Assembly: GCA_963556255.1 (NCBI GenBank)
Contig: OY744607.1
Coordinates: forward strand, 3,774,383-3,838,382
DNA length: 64,000 bases
DNA from: Allolobophora icterica
Taxonomy: Eukaryota > Annelida > Clitellata > Crassiclitellata > Lumbricidae
Direction: 5' to 3'
In this document: piece by piece, positions 36,838-48,543 of the stretch
Position numbering within the stretch: position 1 is the stretch's first letter
Layout of the letters: each line of letters opens with the position of its first letter
Position numbers and translations under genes: made by a program
The notes under the pieces: model-generated
What the model was told of the DNA's origin: nothing
Seen by the model: only the letters and a program-made list of their open reading frames with translations
The model's database searches: none

Positions 36838-37654
36838 GTGCGACCGTACGTACGGTACGTACGTTATTTTTCGTATAACGTACGTACGGTACGCGTACGT
36901 TATTATGCCGTGGGTTACCGTACGTACGTTCACGTTCACGTCAGTTCATGACGAAAATAATATAGGGCCTACATAACATTAGGCCCCTATGCACAAGAAA
37001 AGTCAATAATAGTTGGTGATTGACGGTCGTAAACAATTTTAAGTATTACATCAGTAATGTTCAATGATCTCTACTTTCAAACTTTGAAATTCCAAATTGC
37101 TAATATTCTTTCTAATGTAGGCCTATAATATGAAGATAATTAAGATTTTACGGCACATGTGCGTACTTTATAGGATGGTCAGTGCCAGGTGTCATTTTTA
37201 TTGGTAATACTAAATTTCGGTACCGTTGATATCGTAATTAACTAGGCCTGCAGTACGGGGAGATTAATGCTGTAGAACTAAACTGATCATTTTTGACGTA
37301 AGCGTACGTTTAAGACTATATAGTTCGGTGATTTTCAACTAATATTGCTTTCACAAACAATTGACAATTGACCCCTAACCCTAACTTTGTGAATGATCAG
37401 ATAAACTTGTGGCATATTTAACGTACGCGTACGTTATATTTTCGATAACGTACGTACGGCACGCGTACGCAGAGGTTAAAGTGGGGTAGGAACAGTGGGA
37501 ACGGCGTTCCCACTGCTGTCGAAATTCTTTGCTTGCGTTTCCACTGCTCACACATGCGTTCCAATGAAACTCGATCTTTGGCGTTCCCACTGCACACCCA
37601 AACCACTTTAACCACTGCGCGTACGTTATTCCGGCAGGTAACGTACGGTCGCAC
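36838..37654. mobile_element. CGTACG-rich inverted-repeat element
   Basis: Exact 14-bp inverted ends GTGCGACCGTACGT (36838-36851) and ACGTACGGTCGCAC (37641-37654). Sub-terminal regions are crowded with CGTACGTACG and GCGTACGTTAT. No transposase and no clear target duplication. Interrupted by a hAT-type insertion at 37470-37617; without it the element is about 660 bp. Confidence 0.8.
37470..37617. mobile_element. hAT-type non-autonomous element (148 bp), nested
   Basis: Exact 8-bp target duplication CGCGTACG at 37462-37469 and 37618-37625. Inverted ends CAGAGGTTAAAGTGG and (reverse) CAGTGGTTAAAGTGG. The interior repeats GCGTTCCCACTGC in both orientations. Confidence 0.95.
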
Positions 37655-37744
37655 TATGCGTATACTTGTGGCTGCCACAGCCGTTAACAACTATCCTATC
37701 TTGGCCCCTGGCCTTTGAGGGATGCGTGAGATCCTACGATAAAA

Positions 37745-37930
37745 TGCGAGTGAGTTATAAATAGCAGAAAGGAAACGCGTTTTAAAGGTGTCGAATTTAT
37801 GTTCGACACCTCTAAACGCCATTTTATTTACGAATTTATATTCGACAACTTTAAAACGTGTTTTATACACGAATTTATATTCGACACCTACAAAACGTGT
37901 GTACTTTCTGCTATTTATATCTTTATGAGA
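37745..37930. repeat. Fold-back sequence with TATAAATAGCAGAAAG arms
   Basis: TTATAAATAGCAGAAAGG (about 37756) is matched by the inverted CTTTCTGCTATTTATA (about 37907). Between them are AACGCGTTTTAAAGGTGTCG and inverted relatives such as TTCGACACCT. Related single arms lie at 36673-36715 and 38420-38460. Confidence 0.7.
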
Positions 37931-38239
37931 TGCTAAACAAGAAGACGAGCAGCCTCAGCATATGAGGGCGTTTTGCCAGGAAATCGGACTTAATTGGATT
38001 TCTTTTGGACTACTCTCTGGAATCACTCCTGATTTGGTTTGGCCTCTGGAAACCGGACCTGGACCTTTTTTCGACTCTCTCTGGAACCCCCTCTGATTTG
38101 GCCTTCTGGAAACCGGACTTGCAATCTGGATTCTTTTGGACCACACACTGGAAACCCCTAAGATTTGATTTGGTCTCCTGGAAACCGAACTTGGATCTCT
38201 TTTGGACTACTTTCTGGAACCCCCTCTGATTTGACGTAG

Positions 38240-38315
38240 CGCTCGTAAATAGGCTGGTGCCCTGCGCTTGGCCTTCGAGTGGCACTTTAGAAGTTTGGAG
38301 ATTACGATTACGATT
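38240..38315 (-). repeat. SINE-like fragment (family 3), inverted
   Basis: Reverse complement of the AACTTCTAAAGTGCCACTCG and AGGGCACCAGC blocks found at 5034, 55495, 57345 and 58690. Confidence 0.65.
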
Positions 38316-38492
38316 TGCAGGTAATATATTCAGTGTTTATAACATCTTGTGGCAGCCGCTGCCGTTCACATCAACCTACAGATATACTCTCGGTAAATTT
38401 TACGATTGGACGTAGGCGAGGTATAAATAGCAGAAATGAAACGCTTTTTAAAGGTGTCGAATGTAATTGAGCGCTTCGCAGTTAATATACAT

Positions 38493-38696
38493 GGGAAGGA
38501 AGGGGTCCAAAGTAGGTCACATTTTGCGGACGTCCTTTACGGATGACCCTGCTGAGTGACAGTGAACACTGGCGCTATCTGGCGAATACTTTGAGAAACG
38601 AGGATATCCCGGGGACCCCTTCCTTTCCATTTGTCCGCATGTGACCTTACCCTTCCCTTTGCGAAAGGCCTATCTATTAAATATTGATATATATAT

Positions 38697-38728
<32 letters not shown>

Positions 38729-39272
38729 ATATATATATATAAATAAATATATATAATATATATATAATATATATAATATATATATATAATATATATATAT
38801 AATATATATATATAATATATATATAATAATATATATATATTTAATAGATAGGCCTATATGGGCCTACCTGCTTATTTTAAAATTATCGTTTGGACATAGC
38901 CTATCCACACAGGACGTCCGCAATGAGGAGGATGAAGGAGTTATCCAAATGCGGACAAGGGAAGGGGTTATGACCAGTGCAGACGTCCGCATCTAATGTC
39001 TAAATTTGAGTTTTTTTAAATAGGCCTACCGCCTGATTTTATAGTTTGTTAAATACCGCCTGATTCAACCTTCCCCGATGATGACATTAAAAATTGGATT
39101 TGCCGTCCGGACGTTCGCAAAGGGAAGGGTAAGGTCACATGCGGACAAATGGGAAGGGAGGGGTCCAAAGTAGGTCATATTTTGCGGACGTCCTTTACGG
39201 ATGACCCTGCTGAGTGACAGTGAACGCTGGCACTATCTGGCGAATACTTTGAGAAACGAGGATATCCCGGGG
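38493..39272. repeat. Direct repeats flanking inverted repeats and an AT tract
   Basis: About 121 bp at 38493-38613 recurs directly at 39151-39272 with few substitutions (landmarks GGGGTCCAAAGTAGGTCA and TTTGAGAAACGAGGATATCC). Between them, 38627-38675 is an inverted match to 39112-39150 (landmark AAGGGAAGGGTAAGGTCACA), and 38682-38845 is an (AT)n-rich palindromic tract. No coding capacity. Confidence 0.8.
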
Positions 39273-40022
39273 TAGGCTCCCCTATTTCTCAGACTCAGGA
39301 CACTTTGGGCGCGAACGATGGAAATAAACATTTTAAAATCAACAAAGTTTAGCAAATGTTTTATTTGATAAACTCTATATCAGAACAGTTACATCGTTAT
39401 ATTCACAAATTTATACAGTTTAAACAATTTTAAATTTTCCGTCATCCCCTGAATTTGAAGCGTGCAACTTCACCAGTAAGCTACACCAAAGTTCATAGTC
39501 AGTGTCAATAGAAACACTAATGTAAGGTAACTGTATAAACTGAAATTAATTAACTAAGGTAATTAATTAGCTATAGCTCTTCATTTAACACGAATTCTTA
39601 CATTCATTCACTAGCCTAGTTCACTTCAGATATTTAAGCATTCTTAACAACCATCTAACACTTCACAGAATCGGTGAAAAGCAACAATTAACAAAACATA
39701 TTGTCAAAAGCTGTCGGGTCTGATAAAACAATTCGAATACAAATTATGAAAATCTATTCAAACAAAACCACATAGATTTCGTAAATTTGCATATACTTGT
39801 ATCAATTTAGAGATGTAGTATCCACATAATACTAATCATCTTTTTGTAAAACAGTCTTACTGGATAGACTGAAATTTAGACAATTCTACCCATTCTGAAG
39901 CAGTCACAGAAAGAGCATGTTGTGCATTGGCGCTATCTGGCGATCAATGCTATGAGGGCAAAAAGTTCTTTAGAAGAAGCGATATGAAGGGTTAAAGTTC
40001 ACAAAATCTAGACCCTTTAGCA

Positions 40023-40295
40023 CATGGGCGGCGATCATGGGGGGTCGAGGGGGACAAGTCCCCCACCTTTAAGAGTGTGGGGAACACACCATACATTTGC
40101 CCCTCCCCCACTTTTTGAAGAAACCCCCCAAAAAGTCGTCAAATTTTGTCCCCAAAAATGGTAAAAGAATTTTGCGCATGAGTGCGAAAAAATGTTTTGA
40201 CCTCTTTTTTGAACAGATCAGTTCAAGACTCTTTTCACGAAATTAGTTGAACAGTGCCCCCCCCCCCCACCTGTGAAACAAGCTCGCTGCCAGTG
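40023..40295. mobile_element. hAT-type non-autonomous element (C-rich family, copy 2)
   Basis: Exact 8-bp duplication CTTTAGCA at 40015-40022 and 40296-40303. Starts CATGGGCGGCGATC like copy 1; the right end GCTCGCTGCCAGTG is more diverged. The interior shares TCCCCCACC and GAAGAAACC with copies 1 and 3. Confidence 0.9.
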
Positions 40296-40642
40296 CTTTA
40301 GCAACTGCCTTTATGGTCCTTAGCAACCGGCAGCTACAGAGGTGTTCAACTTCAGCACAAAAACTGTCTGCAGGTAACTTATTTTACCTAAACACTGGGT
40401 ATTTCTGAAACGATATGACACATTGAGGTGATCTTAAATTTCAGCACTGGCTTCAAAATCTAAATTCACCGTGGTTAAAAAACATAATTAAATTTCAATC
40501 AACTGGTAACAAAGTTTTGCACAAAAGAGTCCTGATACAGATGAATTATTTTCTGATGGTTAGGACTAGAAAAAAGGAACAATTCGCTAATGCCCAAAAA
40601 CGTCTGAAGCAAACGGATAATTCACGTAAGCACCAAAAGATG

Positions 40643-42507
40643 TCAGTACGGGCAAAATCGCTGGTAGCTTCCCTTACACGTCATCATCTGAAACTAAGAG
40701 CAAACCATGAAACGTGGTTCTGAAAATGCAAAGTCATATACGCAACTGTTTGCGATTATTTAGTTCTTCTGTTTGCAAAGCAAACGCTAATTTAACGTAA
40801 CTTGTCATTCTCAAAAGGTCTTTCACTACAATGCCTTACTTGTTTCATGGCAAATTAATTACCAGTAATAACAAAATACTGATGTACTCAATTTTATCCA
40901 CCATATAGGCTGCCTCTCTGTCCTACAGGCTGATCTTCTGGATATTGACCTGATTATGGCTTAGTTTGGTGCACCATTGGTTCATGACTTGTGCATTAGG
41001 CACCGGCGCAATAGAAGTTACTAATTACAATTACAATTATTTGAAAAGCAAACTTTTCAAACTATCCTGTTCAGCGCTCAATCCTGGATCAGCTAGGTGG
41101 TCAATCATCTTATGATCAAGCATCTTATGACATCAGCTCCTTGGTCTTTCTGCGAGTGATAGAAAACCATTCTTTTCTATCCTGGTTTTCCATAATTAGG
41201 TCGAAAGCGACTTTGACTAGTCTCTGTTGAAGAGGCGCTATATAAATATGTGATTATAATTACAAATATAATTACAACTTACAACCCCACCATTACCGTC
41301 ACAAGTGCTTTACACCACGGTGTCTCCTCTGGTCTGAACCCCGGATTCTGACCTAGCATAGAAATTGACCCTGGATCTTGAGGACTCGAATCAATATAGC
41401 AGGCCCTACTTGTGAATAATCTAGTTTACCCAAAGCAGCTTTTGTATAGCTGTTAGAAAGTTCAGAGTCTTACATGACATCATATGACATTACATGATTT
41501 ACATTCACATTACATAATTACATAGTAGAATTCTTGAATTGACATTACTTGTGACACTAGTATACTTGACCTACATTGATGCTCTTACATGAAACTTACC
41601 CCAAAAGTATCCAGTGGCTTTGAAGAACTGTAGGGAAAGGGCTCCACTCCATGTCCGTTGCCAAATCCAGGTAATGCTGTTGTCACTCTGGAAAACAGAA
41701 TCACAAAAAAGCTTCATACAGAACACAGAAATCCACATAACAGAAAACAGTCAGTTGTTTCAAAGTGAACTCATGATTCAGCACTTTGTGAGGTACCTAA
41801 AAGGTGCCAGTATTAAACGTCTTGACACACACATACATACATACATACATACATACATACATACATACACACACGAATGAATACACACATACATACAGAC
41901 ACATACATACATGCATACATGATTCAACTCAAGACACACGTTATCGGGTCACCTCAATCCACATTGTTTTAGATCATTTAGATAAATAGCCATGAAAGCA
42001 CTGCTCTTGAGAGCTCCTTGATAGGAGCCTATATGAATGGTTTGTTCCAAAAGGAAGGTCTTCGCCGCCACTACTCGTACTCTGGTAGTGCCAGTCTGAA
42101 GCCTGGAAAAAGGAGGAGGGCGTCGTCAATGCAGCCAAAAGATGTCATCAAACAGGTGATCCACGTCAGTTGTAAGTACATTCAGTCAAATGTTCTGTTG
42201 ACATAACAATTCCTCCAAAATGACTGAATTGGGTCTTGACAGCAGATGATTAAGATCAGATCGATCTAACTCACCCATAAGCTGATCCCCCACAAGATCC
42301 AGCAGCTGCTGCTGACAAACAGAAAGCTGAGGCTGGCATTGTCGTCGACCGAAGGTAAGCGCCTCTGTTTGACATCGCAGCAGTGTCGAGAACAGAACTA
42401 TAATGCTGTTGGCAAAACAGAACAACCAATTGATCATAACAAAACACAACTCAGTGGCAAAAACAGTGTTCCTCTAGTCAGTCAATCAGTCAGTCATTCA
42501 TCCAAGA

Positions 42508-42542
<35 letters not shown>

Positions 42543-45500
42543 ATGCAATGGCTAATCATGCAGTCAGTCAATAACAAATTCACAGAATATTTATTGTACT
42601 TTTGACAACAAAAAACGAGGTTCAGTCAGCAAAGCAAGGTAAGGTAAGGTATGAAAAGGTAATAAAAGGTAATGTAAGAAAAGGTATGAAAAGGTAAGGT
42701 AAGGTAAGAAAAGATAAGGTAAGAAAAGGTAAGATAAAAAAGGTAAGAAAAGGTAAGGTAAGGTAAGGTTCAATCACTCTGTAGCATTGAGAAAACTGGA
42801 TATAGGCAAGAATAATTTTAAACATTCTCTCAGCAGAGAGCCTTCCATTTTCGAAAAACTGGAAATGCTGATCGAGCCCTCGTTTGTTCCCATTCTGGAA
42901 AGCTCCTTAAAGCACTTGAATTGCAGAAAGGCACAGAACCTAAGTGAATTGATGCAGACGTGTCTCACCTGCAGTCTTTCTGAAGGCAGTGGGGCCAGAA
43001 ATCCAGTCTGGAAAGTGCCTCTGAAAGATAAAAATGCTCTTTCAACAAACGGAAATCTCTCTTCTCCACACGTAAAACATTTGCAGTTCATAATAGGCTG
43101 CATTCTTTCACTCAGTTTATCTAACAGGATATCTATTCAGAAGCACTTCCAGCCCAGGCGAAAAAACAATCCTTTTCAAACATTCATAGATGTTGTATGG
43201 AGTGTTTGCAGTCAGAAGATGCAGCCCTAGAGAAACTGATCACATACTTGCTGTGAGGAAATCCAGTTGCGGCAGCAGAGCGTGCTGCAGAGATGCTTCT
43301 GAGAGCAGCAGACAGTCCAGAAACATCAGCACCACCAAGAGGCTGCACGTGCTGCTGATGCCGTCCATGACTGTAAAGAGTCGGTGCTGCTGGTGGTACT
43401 GCTGCAGAAGAGGACATCTGGGCCACCTGTTGTTGTTGCTTCATCTTCAACAATCTTATTGTCTCTTCAATTCCTGTTTGTTGGAAATAAACAAATCGAC
43501 TGATAACAGTTAAAAGCACATATATGGGGAATTTACTGCATATTATTCTTTGGGACTCTTTGTGACTGGTGACAAAATGAAACAACCAGAATCTGGTCAC
43601 TACTCATGATGCTCGGTTAATCGTCAGTTTTACAATTACAAGACAATTACAATTAATCAACTATGGATGTATGTGCGTATGTATTCATGCATGTGTGCAT
43701 GTATGTATGTATGCATCACGTTTGCATTACATACATTAGATTAGTATACATATGCAAGTATTATGATGTGTGTGTATGTATTAGTGTGTATGTATGTGTG
43801 TATGTATGCATGTATGTTTTGCATGTATGCTTGCATGCATGCACTGTAGGTATGTATGAAAATAAAGTAAAACCTGGCTTTTGTCTCTGAATACCTTTCT
43901 GTAGTGAGAGCGAAGACCTTCTTGACATGTGCTTGGCAGTTGCATTATTCACCTAGAAAAGTTAAGAGATATTTAAAATGAGTACATTGACTGCACACTC
44001 TCAATAGAAAGATCAAAGCAGAGGTCACTCTCCCTGATTTACCAAGGCTAAGAAAACGAAGTTTCCAACAATCAATATCTCTTGACTCAACACTTAGTGT
44101 CTCTTGAGGTCAGCTTAGGTAACACTTCTGCTTCCTCTTCTTCATTTTCATCTTGAGTAACCAGTGAGTAACTCAGGTAACCTACAGATGTTGAATGCTC
44201 ATCTTGCAGTGCAGTGCATGCAGCAGGTTCAGACCTCTCCTGAGATGGTCACAGTGCAACAAGGGAAGTTGAGCAAGTCCATCAAGTAAATTTGCAAATC
44301 ACCACTGATTAATTCCTAGTCAAAAGATTCTGGTCCTATATAAATATGAGATTAGAAAAACAAATGCCAAACAGATTGATTAATTGAACGCACCTCGATT
44401 TTCCTGCCTTCGACCATCATGCCGTTCATTTCAAGTCGAGCGCGATCTGCGTCCGCACCGTTTGCAAAAGTGACGAAACCAAAGCCCTACAGTTTCATCA
44501 CAACACAAACATGACTGAATGGAAATGGAAGTTGAAGTGTTGGCTTACTATGTGTACCATATTACATTACTTGGCCTTCGTGAAGTGACCCACAATGGTC
44601 CCACATGTTCCACAATAGTCCTACATGTTCCACAATAGTCCCACATGTTCCACAATAATCCCACATGTTCAACAATGATCCTACATGTTCAACAATAGTC
44701 CCTCCTGTCCCACTATGTTTCACAATGGTCCTACATGTTCATTAACAAAGATGCACACCTTCTAGGCCTCTGTCAATTACATCACATAAGACACGCGTGC
44801 TCCACGCTAAATGTCTTGAACAGGTGCTATATAAATTTTTCTGAATGACTGAATAAATAAACAACTCCAGACTCTAATCTAATCTAATCTAAAGACTTCT
44901 ATAGCGCCACTGTCCTAATGACGAACACATCAATCAGTGCTCGTTTCAAGGGAAATCGCAGTCAAATATCTTACATAATCCTTTGAAAAAGCCAGGTGGA
45001 AATTAAATTAATTAAAACTGATGAGACAAGAAGCACATTGAAGGAGAAGGCCTATCTTAATGATAATGACACTTAATACAAGTCCGTGTGTGAATTTAGA
45101 CTACAACTTCTGTAGCGTCATTCTTTCTGCATCATTTTTTAATCTCTTGAGTCAGCCAATCAACATCTTTTCTGAGGTCCATTAAAAAGCACATAAACCA
45201 AAGTAAATGAAATAGATGATTAGAAGAGAGGAGAATTTCCAATCACCTTTGAGCCCCTCTCGTTGAAAATTATTTCGACATCGAGAATTGGTCCGTATTT
45301 CTGGCCACAGAAATAAATTCTCATTTAGATAAGAAATTCGTTTATACATAGTATAAAGTTTCTCATCTACTGTGACAAAAAATCTTTGAAGCTCATTTAA
45401 CAATGAGATACATTTACAATGAATCAGATAATTTAAAATTTTCTCTGTACAGAAAGTGGGTTATTAATTAAGTCAGTATTGACATTTGTTGGCAGTTACA

Positions 45501-47710
45501 AAATCTTAAAGACATGTTTGAAGCTGATGTATAATTACGAGCATGAGTGCAAAAACTTATGAGAAATCTCCTACCCAATTCAGCTATAATGAGAACACTG
45601 ACTCTATGTACACTGTTGGTGGGAAGATGAGACAGAGAGGGAGAGAACTGGCCTCCCACTCTCATAGGCCGAAGCTATTAAAAATGAAGTCATGAACACT
45701 TCATACCCATGGCTAGTTTAAAGGACTGCTCCTGCTCCTTATGCAGAATACAGAATAGCTATAACAGCTTGCAGTTCTCAGCCCATTGTCCCAAGATTCA
45801 CATATCCTTTCCCATTCTTGGCATGCCCCTGGGTAGCTTATATTGCAAATAGTGCAATATAAATTAATTATCGAAACAATAAAATGCACTACAATTTACC
45901 TGAAGCAGTGCTCTGATGTCAGGTTCACGAAAGCGGAAAGGTATGTTGGAAACATGTAGTCGCTTTGGACCAGAGACATTTGTCTGACAGACCTCGGGTT
46001 GAACGACTTTGTGCCGGTCCTGTTAGGAAGAATAATAAATCAGGGTTAAGAGAAATGGAAAAATCAACTGGCTGAAAATAAATATGGTAATTAGGGTCAA
46101 GGAAAACTATTATTTCACAATCACTGGTTTACTCAAAAGGGAAAACAGTTGGCAGAAGAAACACAATTCACCATAATTGTAATTGAAATTTTTACAGCAC
46201 CACTAATTAGCAAACTGATTGGATGTTAGCTGTCTATCTACATGACCTCTGGATCTCTGTTCCAGATCCCTTACCTGTCTAATGGCGTTGTTTTGACTGA
46301 GCATCTGCGAATAAGCTGGTTCCCTCTACTTGGCTTTCTTGGAGACAGAAGAAAGTTTTATACTGTGATTGTGAAAAAACTCACAGGATGTGCTGAAGAT
46401 GAAATGTGTAGCAAATCAAGAACATCAGAAATATATGGCAAAATCTGCTGATTAAGAGAATTAATACAGAATCAAGATCATGGAAAGACATTGTTTGATG
46501 ATCATTCAAACACAGCAACAAGAGGTGGCAGAAGAACTCACAAGAGACGATAAACCATAGCTAGTCGATGAATCGGATCTGTTGACCAGAGGAAGTTTTG
46601 ATGGCCAGGTAGCCTTCGAACCATTGCCAATTGTTCTTGTGGTTAACAAAGGAGTGGCAGCTGAACCTGGAGGTTGCTGATGGTGAGAGGAGGACCACTG
46701 GTGCGTCTCACAGACTGTCGGGCTTTGGTTCTGCACCATGCTCTGAAACAGCACACCAGACATTAGATTAATTGAAATGCACTGTCAGGTAACACCAGAC
46801 ATTTAATGAACTGAAATGCACTGTCAATAAACACTGGTCAGACATTATTGCAGCTAGAGCATGTCTAAGCCATGTAGTCACATGGTTCAGTCAGACTGGT
46901 CTAAAGAGACAACTAAGTGTGGTCTCATAATCAGTCAGTAGTGTTTGACAGTAGGCCACAGCAAGGTTGATCCAACAGGGCCAATACACAGCCATGGCTT
47001 CCCTCCCTTTCAAATGGGAGCATGCCATTGATTGGTCAGAAATTGGCTTTGGCAAGGATTGCCCACAAAAAGTATACAGCATAAACGGACTATGATACAA
47101 ATTGGGTCAACACAAGCAATTATAAAAAATTAATTTCTATATGAACTCTGTCCTAGAACTGAATTTTTTAAAGAACAGTACATGATATAAACTGAGTCAA
47201 CAGAAGTTATTTCAAAAATATAATTTCTATCTAAGCTCTTGCCTAGAAGTAAAGTTTTGCAAGAACTGTTAAGACTGTTTAAATTAACAAATTATGATAA
47301 TCAACTACTTCTAAGCCTTTCTAATTAACAAAAAATAGCATAACAGGGGTTTTAAGTGGTTCTGACGACATGCAATCTGAGTTAGAAAAATGTGAAATTA
47401 TTTCAAGACTTCAAAGATGTCTTGTTGACTTTTGCAATCATCCATGTTAGTAATCCAAAGAACCAAGACTACAATTCAACACTAACAAAAGTGTTAATTG
47501 ATTAATTAATTAATTAATTAATTAACTAATTAGTTAATTCCGTTTTAAGCAAATAACTGTAGGTCATTAAAGAACCAGACACGATTGAAAGAAGTTGTTT
47601 ATTTAAGCCCGGAAATCCTCTACCCAGATGGAACTGTTGATGGCTTCCCAATCATTGGCATCTTCCTCGCTTCGAAAAACTGTCTCTTGCGGTTCGAAAA
47701 TATGATACAT
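40643..47710 (-). CDS. RBFOX: RBFOX (Fox-1 family) RNA-binding splicing factor, 10 coding exons
   Basis: Exons, 5' to 3': 47710-47624, 46742-46542, 46019-45900, 45300-45247, 44486-44394, 43952-43895, 43473-43248, 42364-42275, 41687-41600, 40687-40643; all GT/AG and phase-compatible; 353 aa. Family role: binds UGCAUG and regulates alternative splicing. The single RRM spans exons 3-6: [17 protein letters not shown] (RNP2, with the base-stacking His and Phe), [12 protein letters not shown], then GFGFVTF (RNP1) split at the exon 4/5 junction, and [16 protein letters not shown]. Downstream is Gln/Ala/Ser-rich sequence; KGAYLRS resembles vertebrate RGAHLRG, and the last exon ends YQRFCPY, like YNRFAPY. 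The start is the least certain part: the ATG at 47710 opens a 29-codon exon ending in a usable donor, but the frame is open upstream without another ATG, and RBFOX genes often have several promoters. The segment just after the RRM lacks the usual PYTNGWKLNPVVG block. Confidence 0.93.
40905..41040 (-). repeat. SINE-like repeat (family 4), inverted
   Basis: Inverted relative of the 33288 copy: CATATAGGCTGCCTCTCTGT, ATTGACCTGATTATGGCTTA and CAATAGAAGTTACTAATTAC. It sits in the last RBFOX intron. Confidence 0.7.
41826..41935. repeat. (CATA)n microsatellite
   Basis: Imperfect CATA array in an RBFOX intron. Confidence 0.9.
42500..42780. repeat. (CCAG)n and (AAGGT)n arrays
   Basis: CCAGCCAG at about 42510-42542, then irregular AAGGTAAGGTAAGAA units at 42635-42772. 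On the minus strand the latter give a long CTTACCTT pyrimidine array in the RBFOX intron upstream of exon 42364-42275. Confidence 0.85.
43670..43870. repeat. (ATGT)n-rich tract
   Basis: Degenerate ATGTATGT with several TGCATG words, in the RBFOX intron after exon 43952-43895. Confidence 0.85.
44215..44222 (-). promoter_or_regulatory. TGCATGCA, candidate RBFOX site near the 93-nt RRM exon
   Basis: A palindromic TGCATGCA about 175 nt downstream of the donor of exon 44486-44394. UGCAUG is the RBFOX recognition element, and vertebrate RBFOX genes autoregulate an equivalent 93-nt exon. Site function is inferred only. Confidence 0.35.
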
Positions 47711-48543
47711 TTCAGTAAAGCTAACGCATAATTCCTCGACGCAAAATAGAATTAAATAAATTTAAAACTATCACAAAAACAATGTTAAAAAAACAAGAAT
47801 CAGAAAACACGTCAACATGTCGAATTAAAACATGAGAAAAAAGATTAAAGAACGCCAGCCAATCAGGTCGCAGGTTGTTGAAACTGATCAAAGCCAGTGG
47901 AGAAGCAGACGACACGCTCAGATGATCAAAGAAGCGCCAAAGCCCTTCTCATAATCTTAACCGATTGTTATTTTAATAACTATTATTAGTTATTAATAAT
48001 TGCTAACTAAGTTCTGTGCTAACCAGTTAGAGCATAATTTGCCTAACATTACATTGCAGCTGATGATAAATTAATTAATGACAGCATCATTGACTGCTGA
48101 TAATCCAATTAAAGGCTAAGCCCAATTAGCCTCGTCAACAGCAATTACTATTATAATTAACATTTTTATTACTTACAAGAATTGCTAATTGAGTGCTCAT
48201 CATTAGAGCATAATCTGAGTAATGAGATAGCAAGTGATCATAAAATTAGCAATGCTAGCAGCAGCTGCAGCAGCTGCTATCTACTTGAAGGCTAAACTTA
48301 ATTAGCCTTGTGTAGAGTTGCGCTCTTGCTATAGCCTCGCCTACAGCCGTCTTCTTTATGCCTGAGACATGATAAACTTGATGTGCTGAGTAATTAGAGC
48401 GTGTACTATTAGTTTTTTCGATCATCTCTTTTATTTAATCTGTGAAATGAAGCTCTTGTCCTTGACAGGGCGATGAAATCAGTTAATTCGTGGTTACAAT
48501 TTTTTTAGAATTTTAGGATAAATGGAAGAATATAGAGAACAAC
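47711..48543. other. Upstream flank of the RBFOX first coding exon
   Basis: AT-rich, with TTAATTAA-type runs. No exon recognised. It may hold 5'UTR or promoter sequence for RBFOX; nothing diagnostic was seen. Confidence 0.4.

Noticed and set aside
41300..41420. A possible RBFOX terminal exon reading [19 protein letters not shown]
   Set aside because: Open for about 40 codons, but phase and acceptor do not fit the preceding donor; the exon at 40687-40643 fits both and matches the family C-terminus.
42005..42115. A possible extra RBFOX exon after the TTTTTCCAG at about 42100
   Set aside because: The acceptor looks good but no phase gives RBFOX-like sequence or a sensible donor; joining exon 42364-42275 directly to 41687-41600 fits phase and composition.
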